Shown here: one piece after another, positions 1 through 13,000 of the stretch
Position numbering within the stretch: the stretch's first letter is position 1
Layout: the number at the start of each line of letters is the position of its first letter
Source of the DNA: Silene noctiflora
Taxonomy: Eukaryota; Streptophyta; Magnoliopsida; Caryophyllales; Caryophyllaceae
Assembly (NCBI GenBank): GCA_009801015.1
Contig: VHZZ01000001.1
Coordinates: 1,264,248 to 1,286,731 of the forward strand
DNA: 22,484 bases
Direction of reading: 5' to 3'
Position numbers and translations under genes: made by a program
The notes under the pieces: model-generated
Database searches by the model: none
What the model saw: only the letters and a program-made list of their open reading frames with translations
Told to the model about the DNA's origin: nothing

Positions 1-359
1 TTTTTTCTTCAAAACAAAATACAATCCAATGAAATGAAATATGAAAATTCATGAGACTGAAAAATGTAAAATGTCTATATACACCGCGCATTTGCGCGGG
101 ATCTAGACTAGTAGTGTAATAAGAGTTTTAATAATTTTACAAGAATTTAGTGTAAAATCGTTATACAAATTCTTATTATAATATCAAAATTTAATGGAAA
201 CCCGAGTTTAATTGGTAAAATATATTTCTAATATTCAAAATTGCAAAGACTATATACAACTTATATACGAATTTTTCTTGTGTAATTAATACATTACATT
301 GTTGTTATATATATATACAAAGAAAAAAGGGAAAAATAAAAGGGATACGAAAAACGTAC
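1..359 (-). other. Part of intron 1 of the VAMP72-type gene
   Basis: This stretch follows the donor site of the first VAMP72 coding exon on the minus strand and runs off the left edge of the window. I looked for the next longin-domain exon, which should begin near the residues YCVVA, and did not find it. The stretch is AT-rich and contains a Helitron 3' end at 84-111. Calling it intron is inference from the donor site and from family exon structure. Confidence 0.7.
84..111 (+). mobile_element. Helitron 3' terminus (body lies left of the window)
   Basis: A perfect hairpin, CCGCGCA-TT-TGCGCGG (84-99), is followed after a short spacer by CTAG at 108-111 and then by a T. A GC hairpin shortly before a terminal CTAG, with T as the next host base, is the standard 3' signature of plant Helitrons. 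The element is on the plus strand, so its body must extend left, out of view. It sits in an intron of the VAMP72-type gene, antisense to it. Confidence 0.7.
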
Positions 360-549
360 TAAATCCATTTTCGACAAGGTAATTGAAAGTGTGACCATCA
401 CAATTATAGGTGAATTTGTTGCTGCTAGATGGTAATTTTTGAAGACATTGTCCAGCAACACTAGTAAAATTACCAGTAAATTCAGTATACTCGGCAATAA
501 TAGTCGTTCCACGGGCAACAAAACTATAAATTAAAGATTGTTGACCCAT
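360..549 (-). CDS. VAMP72: VAMP72-family longin R-SNARE, first coding exon (partial gene)
   Basis: The 63 full codons start [16 protein letters not shown] and include the segments [27 protein letters not shown] and FNYLVENGF. These match the start of the longin domain of plant VAMP721-727 proteins, most closely the VAMP724/726 style that begins MGQQ. VAMP72 proteins are tail-anchored R-SNAREs that drive vesicle fusion at the plasma membrane and in secretory or endosomal traffic. The exon ends after F63 plus one base at a donor reading A|GTACGT. A phase-1 junction there would yield the expected Thr before YCVV in the next exon. The rest of the longin domain, the SNARE helix and the membrane anchor lie left of the window. 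Reading past the donor gives no VAMP-like sequence, which supports the splice site. The subfamily member cannot be fixed from this exon alone. Confidence 0.93.
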
Positions 550-1350
550 TTTTTAATACAATTTTTGAAAGAAAAACAAAAAATTATGTAAGGTAGTGAT
601 CATAGGATTTTTGTGATAGAAATTTGTGACCGAAAATTAAATTTGCAAAAGAAAAAAAGAGTATCAAGTTTTTAGCTCTCATTCCTTTAAGTTTGTTCTT
701 TTTTCTTCAAATTTGGTAGATAAATGAATGGTGAAAAATTAAGAGATGTAATTTGTGGTAATTAAATGAGTTTAAGAGAAAATTAAGGGTTCTTGCATGG
801 TAATTGTGAAAAAACTATAAAAGTTGCTTCTATTTCTCAAAATGAAAGATTCATAATTACTAAACATTACATTACATTACGATCCAGTCTTTTTTTAGTT
901 AATTTTTAAAAATTATCGAAATTAATAATGTGACTAATTTTGCCACTTGCATTACTATTTTATCCATCATTTAGTAGAGAAAGTCTCATGTAAAACGATT
1001 TTACAATTAAATCAGTATACCAAAATACTTTGATGTCCTTATTATGGAAAAATGGTGATTGGTGGAAGTTGTTTTAGTAGCGCAATTTAGGTGAAATATT
1101 ATTTTGTTTTACGATAACACTAGTGTGAAAAGGTTTTATTATTGCATTTTGTAATTTATATCCATTGTTAAGTTTAACTTCTATCCATTTAAGTGTAAAA
1201 CAAACATACTATTTCAATGCATTTTCAGAAGAGTAAACCTTTTACGAACAAAAATAACTTGGAAGATCCGAAATAATAAAAACACATTAACGTTTGGGTT
1301 TAACGAGTACTGAATTTGATCGCATTCTCATTTCTCCAAATTTTGGATTA
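550..1350. other. Upstream region of the VAMP72-type gene; no gene seen
   Basis: This AT-rich stretch lies upstream of the minus-strand VAMP72 start and should hold its 5' UTR and promoter. I see no coding exon and no convincing TATA box on the minus strand. A short ACATT run is present near 865-880. The Helitron at 1351-2477 forms its far boundary, so any promoter element further out has been displaced by more than 1.1 kb. Confidence 0.5.
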
Positions 1351-2477
1351 CTAGTTTGACACCTGTGCGTTGCGACGGGATAATTAACTTAGTTATAATG
1401 CTACATTTTATATCTAATTATTCGTTTACATATAGTTAAAATATTTTTTTCAAATAAAATAAAAGATAACACACTTTGTTAATGAAAAAAAAATGTAAGA
1501 CTTGATATTTGTATGTTATTATTGTAATTAACGCGTATCGTTAATACAAACTCTTATAAGGGCTCTCTAAAACAATATTTGAGAGACTAAAGATTTTGGA
1601 TTGATACTAAATTCAATGATACTCTTGTTTATAATAATGGGGTCACCCCACCTTACGATAATGTTTTGATTTTGGACAATTCAACTATACATTATTTTTT
1701 AATGTGAGACACATTTATTAACTAAAAATTACACAATTTTCAATATATGTAAATTATATAAAATTTATACCCTGATAATAACATTTTTTTTACCACAAAT
1801 CTAACTATATTATTTTCATAGTTTTTTAAATAAACATATTCTTATATTACTAGTATATAACCGCCTCTATAAATATTTACGTACTTAATATTAATATTAT
1901 TGTTTGTATTATCACAATACTTGAGACACTCAAAATATTTTATGTTAATATCTAAGTTTCAATGATAACTCTTATTTATAATCATTCAATCACACCATCT
2001 TATAATAATCTTCTGATGTGCTTCTTTCATAGTATTGAATTGTTTACATTTTTTGTTTTACCTCGTTTCCCTGACCGTTTACGTTTCTATATGTGAATAT
2101 TTTTTAATCAATTAAATGACCCATATACCATTGTCTACTTTTATGCCTTTCGGTGGATGAGTGTCAATGTAAACAATTTAATGGAAGAGAGGAAGTAGTA
2201 AATAATACGAAATTTATACTCAAATAAAAGCATTTTTCGCAATGAATCCAAATATCTAAATTTCTAAATGTTTTGCATTATACTTTTTGGTTAGATTGAT
2301 AATCAAAAAATTCTTTTATGTAAAATATAACTTTGATGTTAAAAATATTACGTAGTATCTTTGTCATAATCTTGGAAGATTTTATAATATATATTTTCCT
2401 AAAACTAAAAAAGATGATGTGGGCGCTCTAATATGCTCGAAAAAAAACTCTTTTAATAATATATATATAGATATAGA
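1351..2477 (-). mobile_element. Non-autonomous Helitron, both termini visible
   Basis: Read on the minus strand, the element starts with TC at 2477-2476 just after a host A (2478). An AT-rich start of the type TCTATATCTATATAT follows, then TATTAAAAGAG, a common plant Helitron 5' form. It ends with CTAG at 1354-1351, and the next host base is T. A degenerate GC hairpin (about 1363-1380, CCTGT/ACGGG arms) lies about 10 bases inside the 3' end. Together this gives A|TC...CTAG|T with no target duplication, the Helitron rule. At 1127 bp with no ORF for Rep/helicase, it is non-autonomous. The imperfect hairpin suggests it is not very young. Confidence 0.72.
1570..2017. repeat. Internal duplicated segment of about 105 bp inside the Helitron
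   Basis: Two diverged direct copies lie at about 1570-1680 and 1913-2017. Both run through: an ACAATA..TTGAGA block, a TTCAATGATA.CTCTT block, TTATAAT, a CACC.CACC/CACACCATCTTA block, and a final ATAAT.TT.TGAT. The copies differ by many substitutions and small indels, so the duplication is old and probably arose inside the element family. Confidence 0.5.
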
Positions 2478-2794
2478 TAGTCAGGGGTGTCGAGATCTAG
2501 GGTTAAAATGTAACTCCGTTTGAACAGTAAACCCCAAGCTCTCAACATTAAATCTTATACTAAATGTAATATTACAGATCTAACAATGTTATCTGTATAA
2601 AACTCATGTTCAATTAGCGTATACAACTCCTGATGCAAGAACATCATACAGAACCAGCGATTCAGTGAACACCGAGAATCAATAAAACTATATAATATAT
2701 TTCCAAGCGTCAAACAACCATCAGGCAAGAGCTTCTATTTACAATTTTACAATGGTACAAGCAAATTAATAACATTAGGAAGGATACATAGATA
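2478..2794 (-). other. Downstream region (probable 3' UTR) of CTF18
   Basis: This 317-bp stretch lies between the CTF18 stop codon and the Helitron 5' end. It should contain the 3' UTR and cleavage site. I see no perfect AATAAA on the minus strand; AT-rich candidates such as ATATATTATA are present around 2692-2702. No coding potential is visible. Confidence 0.45.
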
Positions 2795-4032
2795 TCATGA
2801 TAGGAATTCACGAATACGCACAGGCCTCTTCACTGCATTTGTAAAACCCTGCAAAATGGATATTCGAGCTTCAGGAAATAGGCTAGTTAATAGTAGCTTG
2901 ATTGTTAGTATTAAAAAGTCAGATTCCCCATGTATGAAAGTGTCGTCTAGATTAATTACAGCACCGATACTCATGGATGACATGACAGAAACCTGCAACT
3001 TAGTTTTTTTTTGCAACTGGTGAAGGCACAGGATTCTGTAATGTTTTTGGTTGTGAAGAAATCCTGCGCCTTATTTCAGATGAAAATAGAAATAGGAAGT
3101 CGGATAGAAGGTAAAGTACCTCGTTAAATTTAAATATGAGAGGACGCTCATCTCTCTCAGCAGTGGCTAGTTTCTGTGCAGGAATATCACCATCTTTTAC
3201 CCCTTTTTGGCCCAACTTTCTAAACCTGGAACACAAGGCAAGATATTCACCATATAAGGCAGACTGAAACTCTTTAAGAACAATTTCCAACATTAGTAAT
3301 AAATTTGCGAGGAAAAATACCAATGTGCGGAATCTGAGGACAGTAAGACTGTCTTACAAATGGCCATGGACAACCGTGTTAGATCTAAATGTATTATGCA
3401 AATTCCAAGTTTCAAGGAGGGCTTTCAAAAAAGTGAGGACCTCAAGTCCTCAACCATCTTAACAAAACTAAAAAATCTCAAGATCTCTTATGGCCGAATC
3501 AAAGCCATGGTTTTATTGAAGTTTATCATGCTTTACATCATATACTACGTACATGGTAGAAGTAATCAAGAACACCCCACACCACCACAATATAACACTA
3601 CCTACGGAAGGCATGATTCAGCTTGCTTTCAATCGGTCAAACATCAGTCGTACTGGCCAAATATCGGCTTTTTTGGCAGTCCTTTACATATCAGAAAATA
3701 TCCGTCTAAGACTAATATGAGATAACGATATACCTGTCAAAAAAGTCGAAGGAACTACTGGGAGCCCTTTTCACACCTCCTGTGGACTTTGTCTTATCTG
3801 CAACTGCTTTAGTTCTGTCAACACCTGCGGACGTTGAACATCCTGGAGGGTGGGGTTTGCATATCTCCTGCTGTGGTGTTTTCTTTGTTATTTCTTTGCT
3901 GACAGATGTGTCATTTTGCAACTCTGAGAAGGTATTTGATATTTTGCTGGCAGCATCACTTCGCTGTCTGCAGCTGTCAGTAGAGAGCGTTGACCTATTT
4001 GTGTTTTCACGAACTATCTTTTGTTTTTCAAC
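2795..4032 (-). CDS. CTF18: CTF18 exons 21-23: linker and conserved C-terminal tail (residues 840-991)
   Basis: Exon 21 starts [14 protein letters not shown] and is a hydrophilic Ser/Thr/Lys-rich linker of about 90 residues that ends SSSFDFFDR. Exon 22 continues FRKLGQKG and ends RPLIFKFNE. Exon 23 gives [17 protein letters not shown] and a TGA stop. The [13 protein letters not shown] block corresponds to the FRFNEGVSNAVRR-type tail of human CTF18, the part that docks the DCC1-CTF8 pair. That docking role is family knowledge; the residue match is seen here. Its presence argues that this is a full gene and not a truncated paralogue. Confidence 0.94.
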
Positions 4033-7000
4033 CTAAATCATTTCACATTATTGTAAGGAGGTACAGAAATGCCTGAGGATAGAGTTAAAGTAGGAGTGTG
4101 CGCAGTAGCTACGATGGTGACCAGGACCGACTATGCAACAGCTTTTCATCTAAAAGAAGTAACACATGCCAGCACTCTTCAGTTCTAAACATCAACTCCA
4201 GAAATACAAATTCTAGAAGGAAAAAAACTAAGGCTTATGACATAATTTTAGACATAAGGAATAGAAGTCCTCAAACATTTGTCAAATACACTTGAGTTCA
4301 ACAATAAAACATCCACTAGCTAGTAAAATTTTTCAGTCTGCCATATGCAAGTCATATTAAACATCATTAGCCATGCCACAATCAGGTTGAACTAAATGCC
4401 TTCATGAGGCAAGGGCGAAAGGGACAAAGATGAAAGTGGTGCTCAGTTTCTTCTCTTTATAATTGTCAGAGTAAAAAAGCTTCTATTATAAACAAAACTT
4501 ATACAGAGAAATTATTTCTCTTCATTTATCCGACTCCAGGCAGCCTAATTTCATTAACGAAGTGAAGACTTTCTTGACTTTCTTCTATTATATACTGAAA
4601 TTCTCATTAGGTGAAAATAAATGGCTAACAACAACGCAAATAACACCCACACCCACCCAGAAAAGATATAGGCTATTGTTTGAAGCTTCAACAATAGAAT
4701 GTCTTCCTGGATTGTTCAAAAGTGGTATAAACGTTTTAGATTATAAAATTATGAACCTTGTTTGTGAGGACCATCGCCTGTAACATGGCAGTTTGAGCAA
4801 AGAAACCATTCATTAAAACCTCAAATTGCCTAACAGCATACCTCATGCACAACTACTTGCTTCACTGCTGATTTGAGTTCACAATGTCCTGGATTGTAAT
4901 CCTAATTTAGATGGATAAAAACAGATGTAAGAAAAGATTAAAAAAAAAAAGGAATAAAACAATCCAACATTTAGCAAGTCAAACCACATCAAATACCTTA
5001 AAATGAACAAAATTCTGAATGGGTGGATCAAGTGACAGCTGTGACACATCCATCTTCGCATCATGTGTTGGGATGTTTTCTAGTGGGCGAGGCTTCACAT
5101 TCTTATATGTTAGAGAATAAGAAACCATGGTGGTAACTAACTGATTCAGATCATTGTTCTCTTTATCTGAAAGTAGATGCACTGCAACCTGTGGCAAAAA
5201 AAAAAATCTTACTTCTTAAGACTCAACCATCCATTTCAATTCCAGTAGACCAATAAAAAATATATGGTAATTGAGTGAGAAAAAGCACATTTGGGAGGAA
5301 TATTGAGACAATGCAGAAATGAATAGAAAATACTCCATCGACTCGTGTTTCAGAGGTTGATCTGATAAAGTTAAGCAGGAGAAAATAAGGAAGGTCAAGC
5401 AATTTACCGGCCTTAGGTCCAATGGGGTGAGAATATGCAGTAACGGAGAAACAGTATCGTTAACAAAAGAGTCAACGGAAAGATGCCTTGAGAAACATGG
5501 TCCGATACTAGACTGCCAGGAATTTAGTGTTTCCATCTTCTCCATTAGCGATGTGCGATACCTGAGATGTTTCTAACAATGCTTAAAAAAAGCAGTAACT
5601 TTCCACTTTTAAGAAACGAGACCTTTAAGTTTAGGCAGAAAAGTAGTACCTCTGGAAAGATTTAGGCCACTCGATAGTCGATCTCTCAACACGGGCCAAG
5701 AGCTGATGTATTGTCATAATAATAGGGGGATAATAGGCTGCCAGACAAATAATATATAAGGTATCTTATCAAATTAAGACTCCTGTCATATTAAGCTAAC
5801 ACAACCCTTCAAAAAAAAAAAAAAAAACACTGAACTTACCATAAAGAAACATATTATGGGAACGCATGACACCTTGCTGAAGCACATCGGAGACACCAAG
5901 AGCATTTACACATTGGACCTTCAAAAAGCAAACACCAATAATACAGTATTCAATTCAAACCACCTGTACAGGACTTGACGAATTAGGAACTCTAGATTCA
6001 GAGGGTTCACACGAGGCCTACCGTCTTTTGCAGTAGCGGGTCATGATAACGCAGATGAAGATAGTTTTCATGAATGCCGTCAAGTATTAATTCATAATCA
6101 CCACTGTACCAAATTTAGTTAATATGTCAATCAAAAAGGATCTATACCAAGAGAATTCTAGATTTCTAGCTAGAACTTAGTAACCCACCGGTAAGAAACC
6201 AAAGAATATAATGAATTATGTGCCTCATGCGCTTTCATCGTATTCTCTTCACAATTTGCACTAGGCTTCACTTTCCTTTTTTGGAAGACCTGTAAAGCAT
6301 GAAGCAACAAAAAATCATGAATTGTTCAAATAAGAAAACTGAAAAATACGCCACTACATCCACTTACCTCGTTCCAAACATCAAAAACACTTCTTGTGAT
6401 GTCCTTCCGACCAATTACTTGAGAGCTTAGTGTCATCTGAGACAACATTGAGTGAGTGAAAGTAAATACAGGATCAACAGTGAGGCACAAAAACAAGCAT
6501 GCTCCCTATTTCCAATACTTCATGTTTTTCGTACTTCGACTAAAAAAGGCTAAGTCCCTAAAAATGGCTAATAAACCATGATCCTCTTCATTGAAAAAGA
6601 AATGGAATTAGACTACAATTTATGTATTCATCCAATTTGGTAACACCGTCACCAAGCAGTTTTTTTTTGAAAGAACACTAAGCAGTGTTTTAATTGATAG
6701 TTTCGTTCGCAGCCACAGTAACAGAATCTCGAAAGCGTACTTGATGCGGTCGTTGCAGGTTTAGTCACAGATATAGTGGCAGTTTTCTAAAAGAAGATTC
6801 TATACTCTATAGCTATTTTCATCATCAATATCAATTTCGTATCATGTCACCGACTAAATGAATCTAGATTTGGCAATATTATCATTAAAAAAAGAAATAG
6901 GTAAGGCAGAACGGTAAAGCTGTGTACATCCGAACTCCCGCCTGCGGGAGGCACTGGGGTAATGTTGTATCAAAAAAACAAAATAGGTGATAAAAGTGTT

Positions 7001-10000
7001 TTATTAAAGAAAAACATGGCAAGAGATACATCTCCCACTCTGTTATCGTAAATTCATAACCTTGATGTATCGCTATATCTCATTTTGGTTTATTCTGATA
7101 CTATACATTGTGGGCTATACAATACATATCGACCGATATTTTGGACCATGACTCCAAGTTTATACGCCATATTCATGAATAAGATATTGAATTTCTTGTG
7201 GCCATGATAGTTTCTACATCGCTCGAACAACTTGCGAAAAAAAAAAAAAAAGAGTAAACTAATTCGCAGTGGCCAGTGAGCCGCACTCAGCCAAACCATT
7301 TTGCTAGACCTTCTAATTTAACGGTTTATGAAGTGAGATTTACTTCCGGTTTGATGAAGAATCGGAAACAAATTTATACTGTATTACTCCATAACACTAA
7401 GGGCACATTAGGGTCAGATCAGTTACTAGTATCCCATTGCCATTCTGAGCTAAATTAGCAATGCCATAAACCAGCTGAGATTCCAGTATTCCACTGAAAT
7501 GATGTCAGTGCAGTTACTAAAAAGTAAAAACTGAACTATTACTATAAATCATTTGCAAGCTATAGATAGATTATCGAAATACCAAGAAAGTTTCAAACCG
7601 TATATGAAGTATGACACCTACAAGGATAGCTAAACTCAACAAGGATCTTGCCGAGGTAAGAGCTTACCAAATTGAGTGACTCCTTTTTCTTGTGCAGAAA
7701 CTGGAGTGTGTTCAGACATGCACGGATATCACATTCTGAAAGATGAAAGAAAAAAAAATCAAATTCCAGAATGTAGGCGTAAAATGAAAATATAGAGTAA
7801 TATTCAGTACACACAAAAATTGCACAAAAAATCACGCCCTAATGAAAGCAATAATGCAAAACCCAGGTAAGAGCTTCGTATCACTGGACCAGGGTCCATA
7901 TAGAAGACATGATGTCCCCCAAAAATATTGAGGCAGATTTGAACCTATTAACAAACAAAACGTGTAAACTAGAAGCATCAAAGACGGAGCATGAGAGCAA
8001 CTACTAAGCTACTGCATTGCTACGTTTCCATTCTTGCTTGGGGAAGAAATACAGGGGCAAGAAACATTAAGTTCACACTGCAGCTAAATAAAGATCTTTA
8101 TTCTCTAACATACTATTAGGAAACAAGTAAAAACAAAAGCCATCAAGCACATACACACAATGACATCATAAACTACTGCTAATCCAGACAGTCATTTCAC
8201 CTGTAATTTCAGCAAGGGCGGTTAGTGAAATAGAACTTGTCTTCAGTCCCTCCTTGTTACATATAAACTTGAGCCTATCAAAGATGAAATCCAATATTTT
8301 TAGAAGTTGAGCTCTGAGTTTGGAGAGAAAGCCGTCTAAGAAGAAAGACGCATAAGATAGTACCAGAACATAAATTCAAAAATATTATACTGAATTTTTT
8401 AACACAGATTCATGATCACAACGATGGAGTTGAAAAGGGAACAGTTATTCAATCATCCAAGGTGTTGATAACAGACTAATTCAGTAATTTACATAAGGTC
8501 AAGATCAATCAATAAAAATAAAAGGTCCATGATATGTTTCTACTACTTCTCTTCACCATGATGACTAGAACTGGCCACAAAAGAATAGTGGTCCATTCCT
8601 GGGCAGACCAGGTGAACCAAGACACCGAACAACATAGATTTTAACCTACTATGAGAGAGAGGCTCCTCCTACAAGCGAGAAAAGAAGAGTTCTTACTTAC
8701 GTGCATAACAGTATACTACCTCTGATTCTTTGGAAATGCTCGATTTGCTTTTAGCACAAGGATTAAGGTTGTGAGCGGGGTGGTCCGTCTCCCCAATAAA
8801 GTAGGGTTATGCACGTAAATGGAGCATTTTTAAAAATGGACTATGGGGTATTTCCGGAGAATCGGAGAGAGTAACAATTTAAGAGACAGAAGTGGTTTCA
8901 GATTGACCCTTAACCAAGAAGGAACGACCAACTGCTACATGCATAAAGAAGCACGGGTAGCTTTAAGAGAAGTTTTGCTTTAGTTCTTGATTACTCAACG
9001 CCAAATAAATGCAGAAAACTTTGACTCTATCTGAAGCATGGCCTGAGTTTTTAGTTTTTACCCAAGGCCTTGATTACTGTAGCCTTCGGACTCACCTCTA
9101 ATGTTGCATCAAGCAGATGATCATTATAAGCCAAGCACATAAGTCATGATCACAAGAAGTTATGTCAGGTAAACTAAAAAGCTTAGTTTTGCATGAAGGT
9201 ACTGAAGAAAAGAGAGGAAACCCTACGTGTCCTGGTCTACAATTATTCACATGTGTCTTGTCTGAAACCAAATCTAATACATAGTGGAGTTGTCATGGAT
9301 CACTTGATCTTATAAATTATTATCATTAACAACTATTAAACTGAAACAGCGAATATACATGCAAGTCTCAGTGTCTCACTCTGTATTAAATCAACAATTA
9401 TGCCAACACTATGACCAAATGGATCTCATATTCCAAAAATTACGAAAGTTCAGTATCCAGATTATTGGCCTTGGACATTTCTACTATTTTCCACATTTCA
9501 GGATTAATTATGACAACAACAAAAAAAACAATAGATCCAAGGCCAGAATATTACCTGCTCACCACTCGGTTCACGGTTGGCCTAGCAAACACATGAACCC
9601 TGAAAGAAAACAAATTTTGTAGTCAAGAACTCCAGGAGTAAAATCCCACTAATGTGTCACAAAAGTAAAGTTTGAAGTAACCATTAGACATAGTATCGGC
9701 AACTTAAGAGCAGCTTTTGGGAATAATTTGTGGGCCTTTTCAAACTTAACAGCACATTGGGATGGGTCTACTTGGAATGACGTATTGATTTGAATAAAGC
9801 ATGATATTAAATAGCGACCATTACATCTTGTAATTAACAGACGTATTTATTTGAATAGAGCATGGTATTAAATAGTGACCATTACATTAGGGATAATCAG
9901 CTAACTGGGCCAATATTTAGCACACATAACCAATACGGCAAATAGACATATACAACCATATAGTTGTTAGTAGACTGAAACGACTTATGTGACCAATACA

Positions 10001-13000
10001 AAAACAAGTGGTAATAAACCATGGCGTTAATGCACAACCCTAGTACACCTTAGCATTCCTGACAAGTACCACAATTTTATACCATAAGGATCGCATCGAG
10101 TGATAAAATAGGAATGGACCAAAAAGGAAAAACGGAAAAACCGAAAAAAAAAGGAGGAATTACACGCTACAATGCGTTCTCAAGTTTATAGCTCTAGCAG
10201 TGCATAAAGCAAAAGCCTTAGTCCCACAATGATCCGGGTGACTGACATGAACCACTGTATGGAACTAACTGTCAATGTAAGATTCCATATGACAATTGTA
10301 GCCCGTTACAAACATTTGGGACTAAAGCTCTTAAAGTACATGCAAAACGAAAAATAACACAAGTGAAAGGATCTTACTTGGCTATATTCCGAAGAGGTCT
10401 CAATGCAGGAGCATATAGGTCATTACATATGCAAATTACCTGCGTATCACATCCAGACATCCAACTTAGTAGGCAATGTCTGAGATATATCATTACTTAC
10501 AACAAGAATAGTGATAAAAGTCTTACAGGGCGTGACATTGACACTGATTTACGTCCTTTACTCGATGACTTTTTCCCATGAAGCTCCCCAGAGGTAGAAC
10601 CTTCCTTTCCAGCATTCGACTTTGTTTCACTAGACACCTGGATAGGAACAGCTTTCTCTCTTATATGCATTCAGACGTGGTTGTTTATGGGGATCCATCA
10701 CCATATGCATCTTTTTCTTCATTAATTAAATTTATGGGTTTTTCTACAATGTACCCCTGTTTTTTTCAGATTCTACGATATACTCTCGGTTTTTCAAAAT
10801 TACACAAGACACCTCTGAACTCAATAAATTGTTCTACAATGCCCTAAATGCTAAAATTTTACGATTTTAAACATTATATTTGGGCAGTTTTGATTGATTA
10901 CTCAACCAAAATTTGTAAAGCCAACAATATAATTCTTATTTTCTAAACAATGTGCAATTTTTTGTGACAATATGCAACCATAACAAAACTCAAATTTGGA
11001 TACTTGGGGTATTTTACATGCTAATCTTGGAGTTTAGGGGTATATCAGATGTTTCATAAATCGGGGGTATATGTTAGAATTTGAGAAAATATACGGGTAC
11101 ACCGTAGAAAATCCCTTTATTTATTAATTAGATACTCATTCTCCATGGTGCAATGAGATTTGTCCTTAGGATACCCCGATTTTCTACCTTTTTCGAAGTT
11201 GATCGGTTGATAATTTGGAGTCAACTAGAATCACCTATGTAACTTGTTCTTGTTATGTCAAGTACGTTAAAAGAGATAAACAACCAGGCAGAGGGTGAAC
11301 CAATTGAAGCTTACCATCTTTAGAAGGATCTCTACTGCACCCTTCCCATCCCCAAGTGCTCCATCGATTTCATCAATTATCTATTGAGATAGAAAAAAAT
11401 GTTATTCCATGAAATTTTTATTTTATTTTGTTTAAAAAAAGATAGTATATGGCAGTATCACCTACCAAACACTTGGGTTTTGAGTCACCCATGATGGAGT
11501 TCATCTGCACTGCATCCAGGATTTTCTTCTCAAGTATAGTTGCTGATCGGTCATCACTAGCATTTATCTGCAGAAATCACTTCAAACGAAATGTAAATTA
11601 CCAACGTAAGAAAAATACTGACATGCTACAGATATACCTATAGAACATCTATGCGATACGCTGAAAGAAAATCACTTCTACCTTTTAGAAAGCACCATGT
11701 GTGAAACATAAGGCAGACTTCACTTATCATTCACTTTGACTACAGTGAATGATAGTAGAACATAAACTCATTACGTCCTTGTGACTTGGAAAAGAAGGAT
11801 GAAGAAGATTAAAAGGCAACAGTATCCTAAGCCAGTTCCTTTGACAATCGAATGGTGCACAGCCAAGCATAGACTGATATCCAAGTAGCAATGGCGTTTT
11901 TAAGGTTTTTCGTTGATAAAAAAATAAATACTTGGTGGCCTACTGCCCACAAACCTCCATCATGGGTTTTAGTACACCAACCAAAAAAGTTGATTGTGTG
12001 TGCTAGAACCCTCTTTACCACATGAATAAACTGCTTGTTTCTTGCCTGATTTAATCTATAATGAATGGAAAGAAAAAGTATAGTAAACATAATACTTAAT
12101 CGATGACATATTTTGTTAGAAACTGACCTCCGAAATATGATATCCACAATGTTTTGCTGCCACGTGTGCAAGAGTCGTCTTTCCCAATCCAGGGGGGCCA
12201 CAGAGCAATAGTACCTGCAATTGCCTAAAATAATATTAATGGGTAACACATAACACGTGAAAAGTAGAAAAATTTAACCTGGACTTATTTTATTGTTGAA
12301 TGTCCATCTATGCATAAACTTCAAAGAAAATAACCAACAGCATATCAGTTGAATATACAGAGAATACATTTTTGTTTTCCACTATTCCTTCACATCCAGC
12401 AAATTTGGTAGTATTAGAAAGCTTGGGGGACAGAGGCCACATAAAAGGCAGATTTAATGCCCACATCAGACGTTTGCATTCGAACAATTCTAGCAGCTAA
12501 GTCTTTCTTACTAGTTATTGACTGGCAACACCAGTTGTTCATTGCAGGACAATATACAATTGAATTTGTATCATAAAAATATCCGGTTCATGAAGAAATC
12601 ACCATAACTATATGACCATTTACGCAAATTCATCACATCATACTTGAAACTGACTCATCATTGGACCCGAATTCTATCCAACAAGGAGCTCATTTTACTA
12701 AAGTATAAACACTAATTTTATTCAGCTCAAAAACTTGATGTGCATATACTCAGCTAAGGCATAAAAGGCATCAATAAACAGACTCAACATATGTTTTTCA
12801 AACCCAATGACTAGAGACGTTAATTTCTTCTTAATGGGTCCACGATCATTCAATTTTTAGAAGCATTTTCTAGGTAAAAGGATGAGAAGAAGTGACAAAG
12901 TAATCATCTGCAAGGCTCTGTTGCTAAGCACACAGCCATGCCAAGTAATTGTAGTGTTTGAGGAATAGAAAACTTAAACCGCAACTTTGAGCCTGTTGCA

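Noticed and set aside
3360-4295. Several plus-strand open frames of 65-121 codons
   Set aside because: They lie antisense to CTF18 exon 21 and introns 20-21, show no family match, and are explained by the minus-strand gene or by chance.
7090-7299. Open frames of 60-69 codons in intron 12
   Set aside because: Short, AT-driven, without similarity, and located inside a well-supported intron.
11725-11754. miRNA precursor
   Set aside because: An 11-bp stem is far too short for a plant miRNA hairpin.
11827-12249. 140-codon open frame on the minus strand
   Set aside because: It overlaps the Walker A exon in a different frame. The correct frame gives [17 protein letters not shown] with proper splice sites at both ends.
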